Positions 18,180 to 26,068 of a DNA stretch of 64,000 nt are shown here, one piece after another. The DNA is taken from contig NZ_SRZC01000014.1 of the NCBI RefSeq assembly GCF_004792655.1, positions 37,075-101,074 of the forward strand, written 5' to 3'. The notes under the pieces were generated by a model that was not told where the DNA came from, searched no databases, and saw only the letters and a list, made by a program, of their open reading frames with translations. A program made the position numbers and the translations under genes. The stretch's first letter is position 1. Every line of letters begins with the position of its first letter. The DNA comes from Palleniella muris. GTDB lineage: Bacteria; Bacteroidota; Bacteroidia; Bacteroidales; Bacteroidaceae.

Positions 18180-18878
18180 ATGGACGAGAACATTAAAATT
18201 ATGCTGTGCGAGGACGATGAGAACCTCGGTATGCTGCTTCGTGAGTATCTTCAGGCAAAGGGATTCACTACAGAACTGTATCCTGACGGAGAGGCTGGCT
18301 ACCGCGCTTTCACAAAGCAGAAGTTTGACATCTGCATCCTCGATGTGATGATGCCTAAGAAAGACGGATTCACTCTTGCCCAGGAAATCCGCCAGTCAAA
18401 TGTCGATGTGCCTATCATCTTCTTGACAGCAAAACAGTTGAAGGAAGACATCATTGAGGGCTTCAAGATCGGTGCTGACGACTACATCCCGAAACCATTC
18501 TCAATGGAAGAGCTTGTGCTCCGCGTTGAGGCTATCCTCCGCCGTGTACGTGGCAAGAAGAACAAAGACACTTCTGTCTACAAACTAGGAAACTTCACCT
18601 TCGACACCCAGAAGCAGCTTCTGCAGATAGGAGAGAAGCAGACAAAGCTCACCACAAAGGAGAACGAACTGCTTGCATTGCTTTGCAGCCATGCAAACGA
18701 GATTCTTCAGCGTGACTTTGCCTTGAAGACAATCTGGATTGACGACAACTATTTCAATGCACGCTCAATGGATGTCTACATCACCAAGCTCCGCAAGCAC
18801 TTGAAGGATGATCCACAGATCGAAATCATCAACATCCATGGCAAAGGCTACAAACTCATAATCCCTTCAGAGGACTAA
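18180..18878 (+). CDS. rprY: OmpR-family response regulator RprY
   Basis: The 232-aa regulator has a receiver domain (residues 5-120) with acidic pocket EDDE (11-14), phosphorylated Asp55 in ILDVMMPKKDG, Thr in IIFLTAKQ and Lys in IPKPFS. A winged-helix trans_reg_C domain (about 133-230) contains TKENELLALLCSH and SMDVYITKLRKHL. It is the partner of RprX, with which it forms an operon. It ends in a strong terminator. Confidence 0.93.
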   Translation: MDENIKIMLCEDDENLGMLLREYLQAKGFTTELYPDGEAGYRAFTKQKFDICILDVMMPKKDGFTLAQEIRQSNVDVPIIFLTAKQLKEDIIEGFKIGADDYIPKPFSMEELVLRVEAILRRVRGKKNKDTSVYKLGNFTFDTQKQLLQIGEKQTKLTTKENELLALLCSHANEILQRDFALKTIWIDDNYFNARSMDVYITKLRKHLKDDPQIEIINIHGKGYKLIIPSED

Positions 18879-18909
18879 GTTTCCATTTTCACGGATTAAA
18901 AAGAATAAG

Positions 18910-18953
18910 ACAATGCTTTCCCAAGTCGTTGACAAGGGGAAGCATTGTTTTTT
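18910..18953 (+). terminator. rprXY terminator
   Basis: ACAATGCTTTCCC (18910-18922) and GGGGAAGCATTGT (18936-18948) pair over 13 positions, with a 13-base loop and a following TTTTTT. Confidence 0.85.
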
Positions 18954-19180
18954 ATTGGTCGTACGGTAGAACTGTCCTTAACACTGATTAATATAATCGG
19001 CATGGATGATGACATCTGCGATTTTTGGCAGTTCTTATTTCCCAATGGCAAAAGAAAAAATTAGGAAACCCAAGGCGTTTTTGCCCTCTGAGAATCGCGT
19101 GTAGATTCTTTTTAAAATGGAGAACCGGAAAAACGCATGGATTTCCATTTCTGTTACTATGTTGTAAATCAATATGTTAT

Positions 19181-19188
19181 TATCTTTG
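19181..19188 (+). promoter_or_regulatory. Orphan -7 promoter box upstream of repeat array 2
   Basis: TATCTTTG matches TAnnTTTG, but no open reading frame with a credible product follows on this strand before the convergent HAD gene. A GTTG at 19161-19164 is a poor -33. If used, transcription would run through array 2 as a short RNA. The preceding part of the spacer (18954-19180) shows nothing recognisable. Confidence 0.3.
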
Positions 19189-19222
19189 TTGTACTTGCGT
19201 ATACAAAAAAACACATCATTTC

Positions 19223-19376
19223 ATTACCTTTTATGGTATAAATGGTAACGTTTTACACAGCAAAGTGTTAGCTTTTGCTATGTAAAACGTTATCTTTATC
19301 CATATAAAGTGCTGTTTCTCGCGCAGCAAAATGCTATTATTGATATTGCGCAGCATGGCTTTTTGCAAGGAGAAGC
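19223..19376. repeat. 22-bp-period tandem array 2 (seven units)
   Basis: Unit starts at 19223, 19245, 19267, 19289, 19311, 19333 and 19355 are exactly 22 bases apart. Cores read ATTACC, GTAACG, GTTAGC, GTTATC, GCTGTT, GCTATT and ATGGCT; most are followed by TTT or TTTT, then GC or a similar pair, and end with AAAGT/AAAAT-like bases. The first four units are closest to the consensus. This lies in the 710-bp rprY-HAD spacer. Confidence 0.8.
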
Positions 19377-19588
19377 AATATTTTTCCGATTATGATAAAC
19401 AGAACATTTGAAAACTTATGCAATTTCTTTGTGTGAAAATATACTGTTTTTAGGGTCAAACAACATGTGATTATTGATGACTTCCGGGAAACAATGGGTG
19501 CTCGCACAACTACCATGTTAGCGGTAGAATGCAGTGGCAACATGCTGAATAAAAACCACCGGCTAATGTTCATGACCGGTCTTTTTGC

Positions 19589-20305
19589 TTATTCCAGCCG
19601 TTGGCGTATCGCATCGATATGTTCATCCAGAGTGTTTGCGTCAATGTGCAGAGTCTGTAGCCCGACAGCTTTTCCTGCTTCAATGTTGGCGGTGAAGTCA
19701 TCGATGTATAGGGCTTCGGTGGGATTGATGCCGGAGTCCTCGATGAGATGCCTGAAGATGCGTGGGTCAGGCTTTGCCATACCTAACTGATAGGAACAGT
19801 ACATGCGGTCGAAGCATTCCTCTACAGGCATGCCAAGCCCTGAGCAAATCTCTTTGAAAGCCTCCCAATGGAGGTCGCCGATGTTGCTGAGCAGGAACAC
19901 TTGCAGTGACTGGGTGCCATGGTTGTTTTCACAGCAGGTTTGTGTTGGATTGCCTTGTGTGGAGGATGGCAGCTGCCGTTTCCTCAGTTCTTTCAGGAAG
20001 GCAAGTCTGTTGACGGGAACCTCGATGAGGTCGTTGTAGGCATGGAGTAGCTGCTCGTAGCTTGTGCCGGGATTGCATTGTTGTTGTACGGCATGCAGGA
20101 ATTCCTTGCCTGTCATCTCGCCTTTGTCCATTTTGTGGATGTAGTCAAGGAGTGGGATTTCGCTTGGAATACCGTTCAGCGGTCCGTCCTTAGTGAGCAT
20201 TTCCTTTGGCAAAGGAAGCCCCATTTCGGCAAATTTCATGAATGATTCTTTTGTTTTCAGGTTGGCAATGACGCCACCAAGGTCAAAAATCACAACTTTA
20301 ATCAT
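19589..20305 (-). CDS. HAD-family hydrolase (YihX-like phosphatase)
   Basis: The 238-aa protein shows HAD motifs: VVIFDLGGVIANL with nucleophile Asp8, FLLSNIGDLH (motif II), GMAKPDPRIF (motif III Lys) and YIDDFTANIEAG (motif IV). The DLGG form is typical of YihX-type sugar-phosphate phosphatases. Residues 112-134 (PSSTQGNPTQTCCENNHG and neighbours) are a polar Cys/Asn-rich insert just before motif II, absent from relatives I recall. The substrate is unknown. It is transcribed alone from a TAAATTTG box 94 bases upstream and converges on rprY across the array 2 spacer. Confidence 0.8.
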   Translation of the reverse strand: MIKVVIFDLGGVIANLKTKESFMKFAEMGLPLPKEMLTKDGPLNGIPSEIPLLDYIHKMDKGEMTGKEFLHAVQQQCNPGTSYEQLLHAYNDLIEVPVNRLAFLKELRKRQLPSSTQGNPTQTCCENNHGTQSLQVFLLSNIGDLHWEAFKEICSGLGMPVEECFDRMYCSYQLGMAKPDPRIFRHLIEDSGINPTEALYIDDFTANIEAGKAVGLQTLHIDANTLDEHIDAIRQRLE

Positions 20306-20398
20306 AGCATATTTGTTTTTGAAAGTATTGAATTCTTGTTTTTCAGAAATGTTTTGCAGGTATATGGCTGGTTTTTCTGTAATGTAGCCATATCACTG

Positions 20399-20406
20399 CA
20401 AATTTA
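20399..20406 (-). promoter_or_regulatory. -7 promoter box for the HAD hydrolase gene
   Basis: The minus strand reads TAAATTTG, an exact TAnnTTTG match, 93 bases upstream of the ATG. The spacer 20306-20606 otherwise holds only the divergent DUF1846 promoter. Confidence 0.55.
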
Positions 20407-20535
20407 CATAAAAATCCTGAAATTATAGCCCTATGTGGATGAAAAACTGAAAAGAACACTCCGAATTTCCCACTTTCTGTCATACTCTACAGTATTGGCT
20501 TTGAAATGAAAAATATTTAAAAAGCCATACAAAGG

Positions 20536-20567
20536 TTTGGTTTTGTCACCAATAATTCTTACCTTTG
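20536..20567 (+). promoter_or_regulatory. Promoter of the DUF1846 gene
   Basis: TTTG (20536-20539) and TACCTTTG (20560-20567) are 20 bases apart, a full consensus match. A purine-rich TTAGGAGAAAG lies just before the ATG, an unusually clear Shine-Dalgarno for this genome. Confidence 0.75.
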
Positions 20568-20606
20568 TATCCCGTATTTATTGAAATTAGTTTTTAGGAG
20601 AAAGAT

Positions 20607-22070
20607 ATGAAATACGGATTTGACAACGACAAGTACATTACCACCCAAAGTGAGCATATCAAGGAAAGGATTGCTCAGTTTGGCAACAAACTCTATCTTG
20701 AGTTAGGCGGAAAACTTTTTGACGACCACCATGCATCACGCGTCCTGCCGGGATTCCAGCCGGACTCCAAACTGCGCATGTTGCAGCAGTTGAGCGGTGC
20801 GGCGGAGATAGTCATCGTCATATCAGCGGAAGACATTGTAAAGAACAAGGTGCGTGCTGACCTCGGCATAACCTATGACGAGGATGTGCTCCGCTTGCGT
20901 GCCGAATTCCAGAACCGTGGCTTTGTTGTTGGTTCTGTGGTCATTACCCACTATAACGGTCAGCGTGCTGCTGACGACTACCGCAACCGCCTGAAGAGGA
21001 TAGGGGTCACATCGTATGTGCACCATCTCATTGACGGTTATCCTCACAATGTGGACCTTATCGCGTCTGACGAGGGGTTCGGCAAGAATGATTATGTTGA
21101 GACATCACGTCCTCTTGTGATAGTGACAGCTCCCGGACCGGGCTCCGGCAAAATGGCGGTATGCCTTTCGCAGCTGTACAATGAGCATAAGCGCGGTATA
21201 ACCGCCGGCTATGCCAAGTTTGAGACTTTCCCTGTTTGGAATCTTCCTTTGAAGCATCCTGTGAACATAGCCTATGAGGCGGCAACGGCAGACTTGAATG
21301 ATGTCAACATGATTGACCCGTTCCACCTTGAAGCTTATGGAAAGACGGCTATCAACTATAACCGTGACATTGAGATTTTCCCTGTCCTCAATGCTCTTTT
21401 TGAGGGCATTTATGGCGAGAACCCGTATAAGTCGCCTACAGATATGGGTGTGAACATGGTAGGCTATTGCATCTGTGATAACGAGGTCTGCTGTGAGGCT
21501 TCAAAGCAGGAGATTATCCGCCGTTACTATGCAGCACTCAACCTTATGGCTGAAGGCAAGGAGGTTACGGGTGAGGTGCAGAAGATCGCTTTGCTGTTCA
21601 AGCAGGCCGGCATAAACTCTGCATATCGTGCGACTACCGTTGCGGCTAAGGAGAAGGCTGAGCAGACTGGGCACACATCTTCTGCAATAGAGTTGGAGGA
21701 CGGTACAATAATCACTGCAAAGTCTTCGGAACTGCTTGGATGTTCTGCAGCTCTGCTGCTGAATTCAATGAAATATCTTGCAGGAATGGAGAAAGAGGTG
21801 AAACTTATCCCGCAGGATTTGATAGAGCCGATACAGCATACAAAGATGAATTACCTGAAAGGACGCAATCCGCGCCTGCACACCGACGAGGTTCTTGTCG
21901 TGCTTTCTGCCCTTACGGCGCGTGATGAGCGTTGCCGTTTGGCTCTTGAGCAACTGCCGAAGTTGGAGGGGGCGCAGGTACATACCACTGTGATGTTATC
22001 GGAGGTTGACCGTAAGATTTTCAAGAAACTCGGTGTTGATGTAACTTGTGACCCTGTGAGGAAGAAATGA
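20607..22070 (+). CDS. DUF1846 domain-containing protein
   Basis: The 487-aa cytoplasmic protein matches the DUF1846 family in length and sequence, starting MKYGFDNDKYITTQSEHIKER. A Rossmann-like N-terminal half carries GGKLFDDHHASRVLPGF, and a phosphate-binding type loop TAPGPGSGKMAVCLSQLYNEH lies near residues 175-195. NYNRDIEIFPVLNALFE and NMVGYCICDNEVC follow. The family has solved structures but, as far as I know, no settled reaction. It is monocistronic with its own promoter. Downstream comes a 485-bp spacer holding a palindromic element and a terminator. Confidence 0.85.
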   Translation: MKYGFDNDKYITTQSEHIKERIAQFGNKLYLELGGKLFDDHHASRVLPGFQPDSKLRMLQQLSGAAEIVIVISAEDIVKNKVRADLGITYDEDVLRLRAEFQNRGFVVGSVVITHYNGQRAADDYRNRLKRIGVTSYVHHLIDGYPHNVDLIASDEGFGKNDYVETSRPLVIVTAPGPGSGKMAVCLSQLYNEHKRGITAGYAKFETFPVWNLPLKHPVNIAYEAATADLNDVNMIDPFHLEAYGKTAINYNRDIEIFPVLNALFEGIYGENPYKSPTDMGVNMVGYCICDNEVCCEASKQEIIRRYYAALNLMAEGKEVTGEVQKIALLFKQAGINSAYRATTVAAKEKAEQTGHTSSAIELEDGTIITAKSSELLGCSAALLLNSMKYLAGMEKEVKLIPQDLIEPIQHTKMNYLKGRNPRLHTDEVLVVLSALTARDERCRLALEQLPKLEGAQVHTTVMLSEVDRKIFKKLGVDVTCDPVRKK

Positions 22071-22090
22071 CGGAGCGATGCTTTCGCTAT

Positions 22091-22469
22091 ATTAATATAT
22101 TGGTGTCCGGTAAAACGCAAAATATATCTCTGATTGTGTACGTTATGTACGGATATTTCCGGGCAGAGAACCGCGTTAGCGGTTTGGTATAGTAGCCGTG
22201 GGTCGTACCCACGGAATACAGTAACGCTCTGTGCGCGACCGATTTGTCGGTCGAATGAAGGTGAGTGCTTCCGGGTTGTTCGACCGATAAATCGGTCGCT
22301 GTCCGGTGCTTGTATCACAACCGTGGGTTGCGACCCACGGCATCTTTCTTGTCACCGCTGACGCGGTTCCCAAGACAAGTCCATTTTGAAGAAAGAACCT
22401 CATAAGATGGGGATATACAAGAGCTTTATTGCTTGTCATTGTTTTTTACCGGACAACAATAATATTAAT
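22091..22469. mobile_element. MITE-like composite palindromic element
   Basis: Inverted ends of about 30 bp (22091-22120 and 22439-22469) share ATTAATAT and GTCCGGTAAAA. Inside lie two mirror-image sets of three palindromes: AACCGCgttaGCGGTT (22169-22184), GCCGTGGGTCG..ACCCACGG (22195-22214) and GCGACCGATTTgTCGGTCG (22235-22253) on the left. The same three recur in reverse order and orientation on the right (22281-22299, 22321-22341, 22354-22370). No transposase or credible ORF is present. A small non-autonomous element or REP/BIME-like composite is the best reading. Confidence 0.7.
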
Positions 22470-22521
22470 ACAATTCCGGCTGACAGTCCTTAAAGATGGC
22501 TGTCAGCCGGAATTGTATTGT
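22467..22521. terminator. Bidirectional terminator between DUF1846 and DUF4738 genes
   Basis: AATACAATTCCGGCTGACAG (22468-22487) pairs with CTGTCAGCCGGAATTGTATT over about 20 bp, with a 12-base loop. T-rich bases flank it on both sides, and the flanking genes are convergent. Confidence 0.8.
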
Positions 22522-22555
22522 TATGGTATAATTTAAATATTGTTGTTTGGAAATG

Positions 22556-23125
22556 TCATACTCCATCCTCGTCTTCGTTGCCGATTTCGGCATTATGGTC
22601 AATCTGTGTGTCCAAAGCTATTGACATATTGCCTGTTCTGCCGATTTTCATAACAAGAGGGATAAAGGTGTCGCTTTGCATATCAGGATAGCCGACACTT
22701 ACTGCAAAGACAAGGTTGCTGTCTTCCACTTTTTCCAATACGATGCCCAATAGCACTCCGTTTTTTGTGATATTGTTGTTGCCGGCATAGGGGATAAAGT
22801 CTTGCTTCGTGAATTTCTTGTTGAAGGCTTTTGTACCATCGGCACGCAGTACTTTCACGTCTATGGCATTGTCATAATATTCTTGTCCGTTCTCATCTTT
22901 TATAAGCGGGAGGCTTTTGTCAGCAGTCCTCATGACAGAGACGGAATAGTCTTTGCCAAGCCATTTCACATTGCGCTCCTGTCTGACATCTTTCATCTGT
23001 TGTGTGCCTTTCTTTGTTTCCACTTGTGGGGCAGGCACAATGATGTCATGCTTTTCCTGCTTATCATTGCAAGAGGCAAGGATGAGAATGGAAGTCAAGG
23101 ATAGTATAATATGTGTTTTTAGCAT
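22556..23125 (-). CDS. DUF4738 lipoprotein
   Basis: The 189-aa protein has a lipoprotein signal ending ILILASC (Cys19). The mature part is soluble, with RNVKWLGKDYSVSVMRTADKSLPLI and a beta-rich domain containing FTKQDFIPYAGNNN. It matches the DUF4738 family of Bacteroidota as I recall it; no function is known. It ends in an acidic tail (EIGNEDEDGV). It is the last gene of the TPR-ribH-hypothetical-DUF4738 run, 54 bases after the preceding gene. Confidence 0.75.
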   Translation of the reverse strand: MLKTHIILSLTSILILASCNDKQEKHDIIVPAPQVETKKGTQQMKDVRQERNVKWLGKDYSVSVMRTADKSLPLIKDENGQEYYDNAIDVKVLRADGTKAFNKKFTKQDFIPYAGNNNITKNGVLLGIVLEKVEDSNLVFAVSVGYPDMQSDTFIPLVMKIGRTGNMSIALDTQIDHNAEIGNEDEDGV

Positions 23126-23179
23126 AGTGATGTTTTTGTTTTTCGGTTTTTGTTTATTAAGACTGCTAATAAGCGGACA

Positions 23180-23569
23180 TTACCTTAGCATTTCCAACAG
23201 TTCTTCGTTCAGTTCCGTGAAGCGTCGTGGCTTGAAACCTATGAGAAGTATGCACAGGAAAGCGTTGCATGCTATTTCGAAAAGAGATATTTCGACATCA
23301 TTATCAATGATGACTTCTTTGCCTATGATCACGTTCCATTGCGCTTCAAAACAACGGTCTTCGGCTCCTACGAAGCAATCGTCACTGTCCTGTGCTTCTA
23401 TCAGCTGGTATGTTATCTTCTTTTTTGAAGTCACAGGCTGTTGAGCCAACAAAAAATCGTAAGCCTCCTGTATCTCAGGACGCTTACGATTCAAATCAGG
23501 TATCATTTCACACAGTTCTGTGAAAATCTCGCTGAATGTGTATTTTTCTAATATTTCTTTTAATATCAT
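23180..23569 (-). CDS. Conserved hypothetical protein (DUF6557-like)
   Basis: The 129-aa cytoplasmic protein starts MILKEILEKYTFSEIFTELC. It has no signal or membrane segment, with a helical N-terminus and a central beta region (KKKITYQLIEAQ, WNVIIGKEVIID). I recall similar small proteins in Bacteroidota but give the family name with low confidence. Its ATG overlaps the ribH stop codon by one base (TGATG), so it is probably translated by coupling to ribH. No function can be assigned. Confidence 0.6.
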   Translation of the reverse strand: MILKEILEKYTFSEIFTELCEMIPDLNRKRPEIQEAYDFLLAQQPVTSKKKITYQLIEAQDSDDCFVGAEDRCFEAQWNVIIGKEVIIDNDVEISLFEIACNAFLCILLIGFKPRRFTELNEELLEMLR

Positions 23570-24039
23570 CAGAATTTAGCCATTTTAATTGCTGCTACGG
23601 CACATTCTTCGCCTTTGTTGCCAAGTGCGCCGCCTGCTCTTTCCTTTGCGTCTTCCATGGTTTCTGTGGCAAGAATGCCGAAGATTACAGGTACTGCACT
23701 TGTTGCGTTCAGTTGTGCAAAGCCTGCTGTAACGCTGTTTACTACGCAGTCAAAGGAATGGGTTTTGCCTTTCACTACACACCCTAATGCTATGACAGCA
23801 TCATATCCGTCATTCAGTGTCATCTGGTGTGCGCCATAGACAAGTTCCATTGTTCCCGGCACACGCTTCACATGGATGTTTTCCGGAAGGGCATCAAATC
23901 CTTCAAGCGTTGTTACTGTTCCCTCAAGCAGGGCGTTGGTAATTTCCGGATTACGTTCGGAAACCACAATGCCGAAACACATGTTTTCGGCATTAGGTAC
24001 TTTGGATTTGTCGTAATCGGAGAAATTTCGTGTAGCCAT
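23569..24039 (-). CDS. ribH: 6,7-dimethyl-8-ribityllumazine synthase
   Basis: The 156-aa enzyme makes the lumazine precursor of riboflavin. Family motifs are FGIVVSERNPEI, VPGTMELVYGA, GCVVKGKTHSFDCV, VPVIFGILATETMEDAKERAGG and NKGEECAVAAIKMA. In well-studied homologues the segment RGATTHYDYV carries the catalytic His; here the aligned residues read KGKTHSFDCV, so His sits one position earlier and Ser takes its place. It follows the TPR gene by 3 bp and overlaps the next gene by one base. No FMN riboswitch is seen. Confidence 0.9.
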   Translation of the reverse strand: MATRNFSDYDKSKVPNAENMCFGIVVSERNPEITNALLEGTVTTLEGFDALPENIHVKRVPGTMELVYGAHQMTLNDGYDAVIALGCVVKGKTHSFDCVVNSVTAGFAQLNATSAVPVIFGILATETMEDAKERAGGALGNKGEECAVAAIKMAKF

Positions 24040-24042
24040 GTC

Positions 24043-24732
24043 TTACTCAGTGCAACGTTCGATGTACTTGTCTATTTCGCGATATACGGCAGAGTTGACA
24101 TAGTTAGCTTTGATGTCCTTGTAGATGTCAAGAGCCTCTGATTTCTTGCCTTGGCTCTCAAGAAGCTCACCTGCCTGGAGGAGGAACTGTGGAGAGAGAG
24201 ACTGGTTGCGTCCTGTCTCAGACTCGGAGTCAGCCATCTTTGCAGCTTTCTTCAGTGCAGAGATAGCGTCGTCAATCTTGTTGAGCTTTGCATAGACATT
24301 GCCAAGTGCGCCTACTGCTGCAGGAGAGACCATTGCATCATCTGATGTAGAGTAATCGCTGAGGTGTTTTTCTGCCTCCTGAGCCTTGCCGAGGTTGGCA
24401 TAGCAAAGTCCTGCATAGAGATTTGCAAGGTTGCTGGCGTCAGTGCAGCTGTACTGTTCAGCGATTTTCAGGAAACCAAGGTTGTTTCCGTCACCATTCA
24501 GGGCTTTCTCGTACTGCTCCTGAGCGAAAAGGTCTTGAGCCTTAGCCATGGCAGTGCTTGCCTCATCTTGGCGTGGCTGGAAATAGAAAGTATTCATAAG
24601 TATTGCGCCTGCGACAACCACGATAAGTGCCACAAAACTGATGCCAATTACTTTCTTGTACTTTACTACGAATGCTTCTGTTTTTGTTAGAGACTCTGTA
24701 GGCTGAGCCTGCTGTTCGGTTTTCTTTTCCAT
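24043..24732 (-). CDS. TPR-repeat membrane-anchored protein
   Basis: ATG 24732 gives 229 aa: a 26-residue cytoplasmic tail, one membrane helix (IGISFVALIVVVAGAILM) and about four periplasmic TPR-like helical repeats, including AMAKAQDLFAQEQYEKAL, ANLYAGLCYANLGKAQEAEKHL and LGNVYAKLNKIDDAISAL. It resembles YfgM/BamD-like scaffold proteins in layout only. An earlier in-frame start exists but would begin inside the promoter region. It leads a four-gene minus-strand run and is divergent from recF. Confidence 0.8.
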   Translation of the reverse strand: MEKKTEQQAQPTESLTKTEAFVVKYKKVIGISFVALIVVVAGAILMNTFYFQPRQDEASTAMAKAQDLFAQEQYEKALNGDGNNLGFLKIAEQYSCTDASNLANLYAGLCYANLGKAQEAEKHLSDYSTSDDAMVSPAAVGALGNVYAKLNKIDDAISALKKAAKMADSESETGRNQSLSPQFLLQAGELLESQGKKSEALDIYKDIKANYVNSAVYREIDKYIERCTE

Positions 24733-24828
24733 ATTGTTTGTTTTTTTATTTTCTTGTCTTGTAGTTGTGAAAGTTGGAAATCGCGTTTTTCTGTTTGTAT
24801 CTTTTTGGAATATACCACAATTCGGACG

Positions 24829-24836
24829 CAAAATTA
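24829..24836 (-). promoter_or_regulatory. -7 promoter box for the TPR-ribH operon
   Basis: The minus strand reads TAATTTTG, matching TAnnTTTG, 96 bases upstream of the TPR ATG. Confidence 0.55.
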
Positions 24837-24875
24837 GTGAAATTATCTCACATAATGAAATTTAATGCTACTTTT

Positions 24876-24907
24876 TTTGTTTTTTACCATGAAAAATGTT
24901 AACTTTG
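24876..24907 (+). promoter_or_regulatory. recF promoter
   Basis: TTTG (24876-24879) and TAACTTTG (24900-24907) are separated by 20 bases, a full consensus match. The leader before ATG 24927 would be about 15 nt. Confidence 0.75.
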
Positions 24908-24926
24908 CGTCAAATTTGTGTTAAGA

Positions 24927-26021
24927 ATGAGACTTAAGAAGCTGGCAATTATCAATTATAAGAATATTAAGGAGGCAACACTTGAATTGTCACCTAATAT
25001 TAATTGTCTGATTGGCAGCAACGGCATGGGGAAGACAAACATCTTGGATGCCGTGTATTATTTGTCATTCTGTAAGAGCCATTCGTCAGTTGCCGATTCA
25101 CAGATTATTCGTCACGATGAGGAATTTTTCATGCTTGACGGTATTTATGAGGACGACAAAGGCAACGAAGAACAGATTTATTGCGGCATGAAGCGTGGAA
25201 CACGCAAGCATTTCAAGCGCAATAAAAAAGAATACAAACGCCTTTCGCAGCATATCGGCCTCATACCTCTTATTATAGTGTCCCCGGGCGATACGGTGAT
25301 GATAGACGGAGGCAGTGAGTGCAGAAGGCGGTTCATGGATGTCGTCATAGCGCAGTGCCAACCTGAATATATGGATGCTTTGACACGCTATGGCACAGCA
25401 TTGCAGCAACGTAACGCGTTGTTGAAAATGGAGGACGAGCCGGATGTTGCGCTTTTGGAACTTTGGGAAGAAGAGATGGCGCGAGAGGGAGAACGCATAT
25501 ACACATTCAGAGATGATTTTATAGAACGGCTGACACCACTGTTCCGGCAGATATACTGCCGCACGTCGGGAAATCATGAGACTGTCGGACTGAAATATGT
25601 CTCTCATTGCCAGCGCGGACCGCTATTGGACGTAATCAGGCGTGACAGACATAAAGACCGTGCCGTCGGTTATTCTTTGCATGGAGTGCATAGGGATGAC
25701 CTTGAAATGACGATAGACGGCTATCCGCTACGTCGTGAGGGGAGCCAAGGACAGGCAAAAACTTTCGTGATAGCGATGAAACTGGCACAGTTCGATTTCC
25801 TCCGTAAAACATCAAGCAACACAACTCCTTTGCTCCTGCTTGATGACATCTTTGACAAGCTTGACACTTCCCGTGTGGAGCAGATAGTCAAACTTGTGGC
25901 AGGAAACCAGTTCGGGCAGATATTCATCACCGATACAAACCGCGACCATTTGGATGAAATCTTGCGCCATACCACACTCGACCACAAGATATTCCATGTC
26001 ACGGAAGGGAAAGTGTCATAG
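24927..26021 (+). CDS. recF: DNA replication and repair protein RecF
   Basis: The 364-aa SMC-like ATPase loads RecA at gaps together with RecOR. Walker A is GSNGMGKTN (about 30-38), the signature region is RREGSQGQAKTF, and Walker B is PLLLLDDIFDKLD (about residue 300) followed by FITDTNRDHLDEIL. ATG 24927 (MRLKKLAIINYKNIKEA) was preferred over a GTG three codons upstream because homologues begin at this point. The DUF721 gene follows 47 bp downstream, a pairing common near recF. Confidence 0.95.
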   Translation: MRLKKLAIINYKNIKEATLELSPNINCLIGSNGMGKTNILDAVYYLSFCKSHSSVADSQIIRHDEEFFMLDGIYEDDKGNEEQIYCGMKRGTRKHFKRNKKEYKRLSQHIGLIPLIIVSPGDTVMIDGGSECRRRFMDVVIAQCQPEYMDALTRYGTALQQRNALLKMEDEPDVALLELWEEEMAREGERIYTFRDDFIERLTPLFRQIYCRTSGNHETVGLKYVSHCQRGPLLDVIRRDRHKDRAVGYSLHGVHRDDLEMTIDGYPLRREGSQGQAKTFVIAMKLAQFDFLRKTSSNTTPLLLLDDIFDKLDTSRVEQIVKLVAGNQFGQIFITDTNRDHLDEILRHTTLDHKIFHVTEGKVS

Positions 26022-26068
26022 CAATAGTGTTAGCAAACGATACACCATATTAAATATGCATACTTAAT

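Noticed and set aside
19223..19376. CRISPR array
   Set aside because: Units are 22 bp in total with no separate constant repeat and unique spacer; cores drift within each array, and no cas genes are present.
22134..22439. Short open frames within the palindromic element
   Set aside because: They overlap mirrored palindromes on both strands, with no domain or ribosome site.
24733..24828. FMN riboswitch controlling ribH
   Set aside because: The region upstream of the TPR-ribH operon is only 96 bases to the promoter box and lacks the conserved FMN-element segments.
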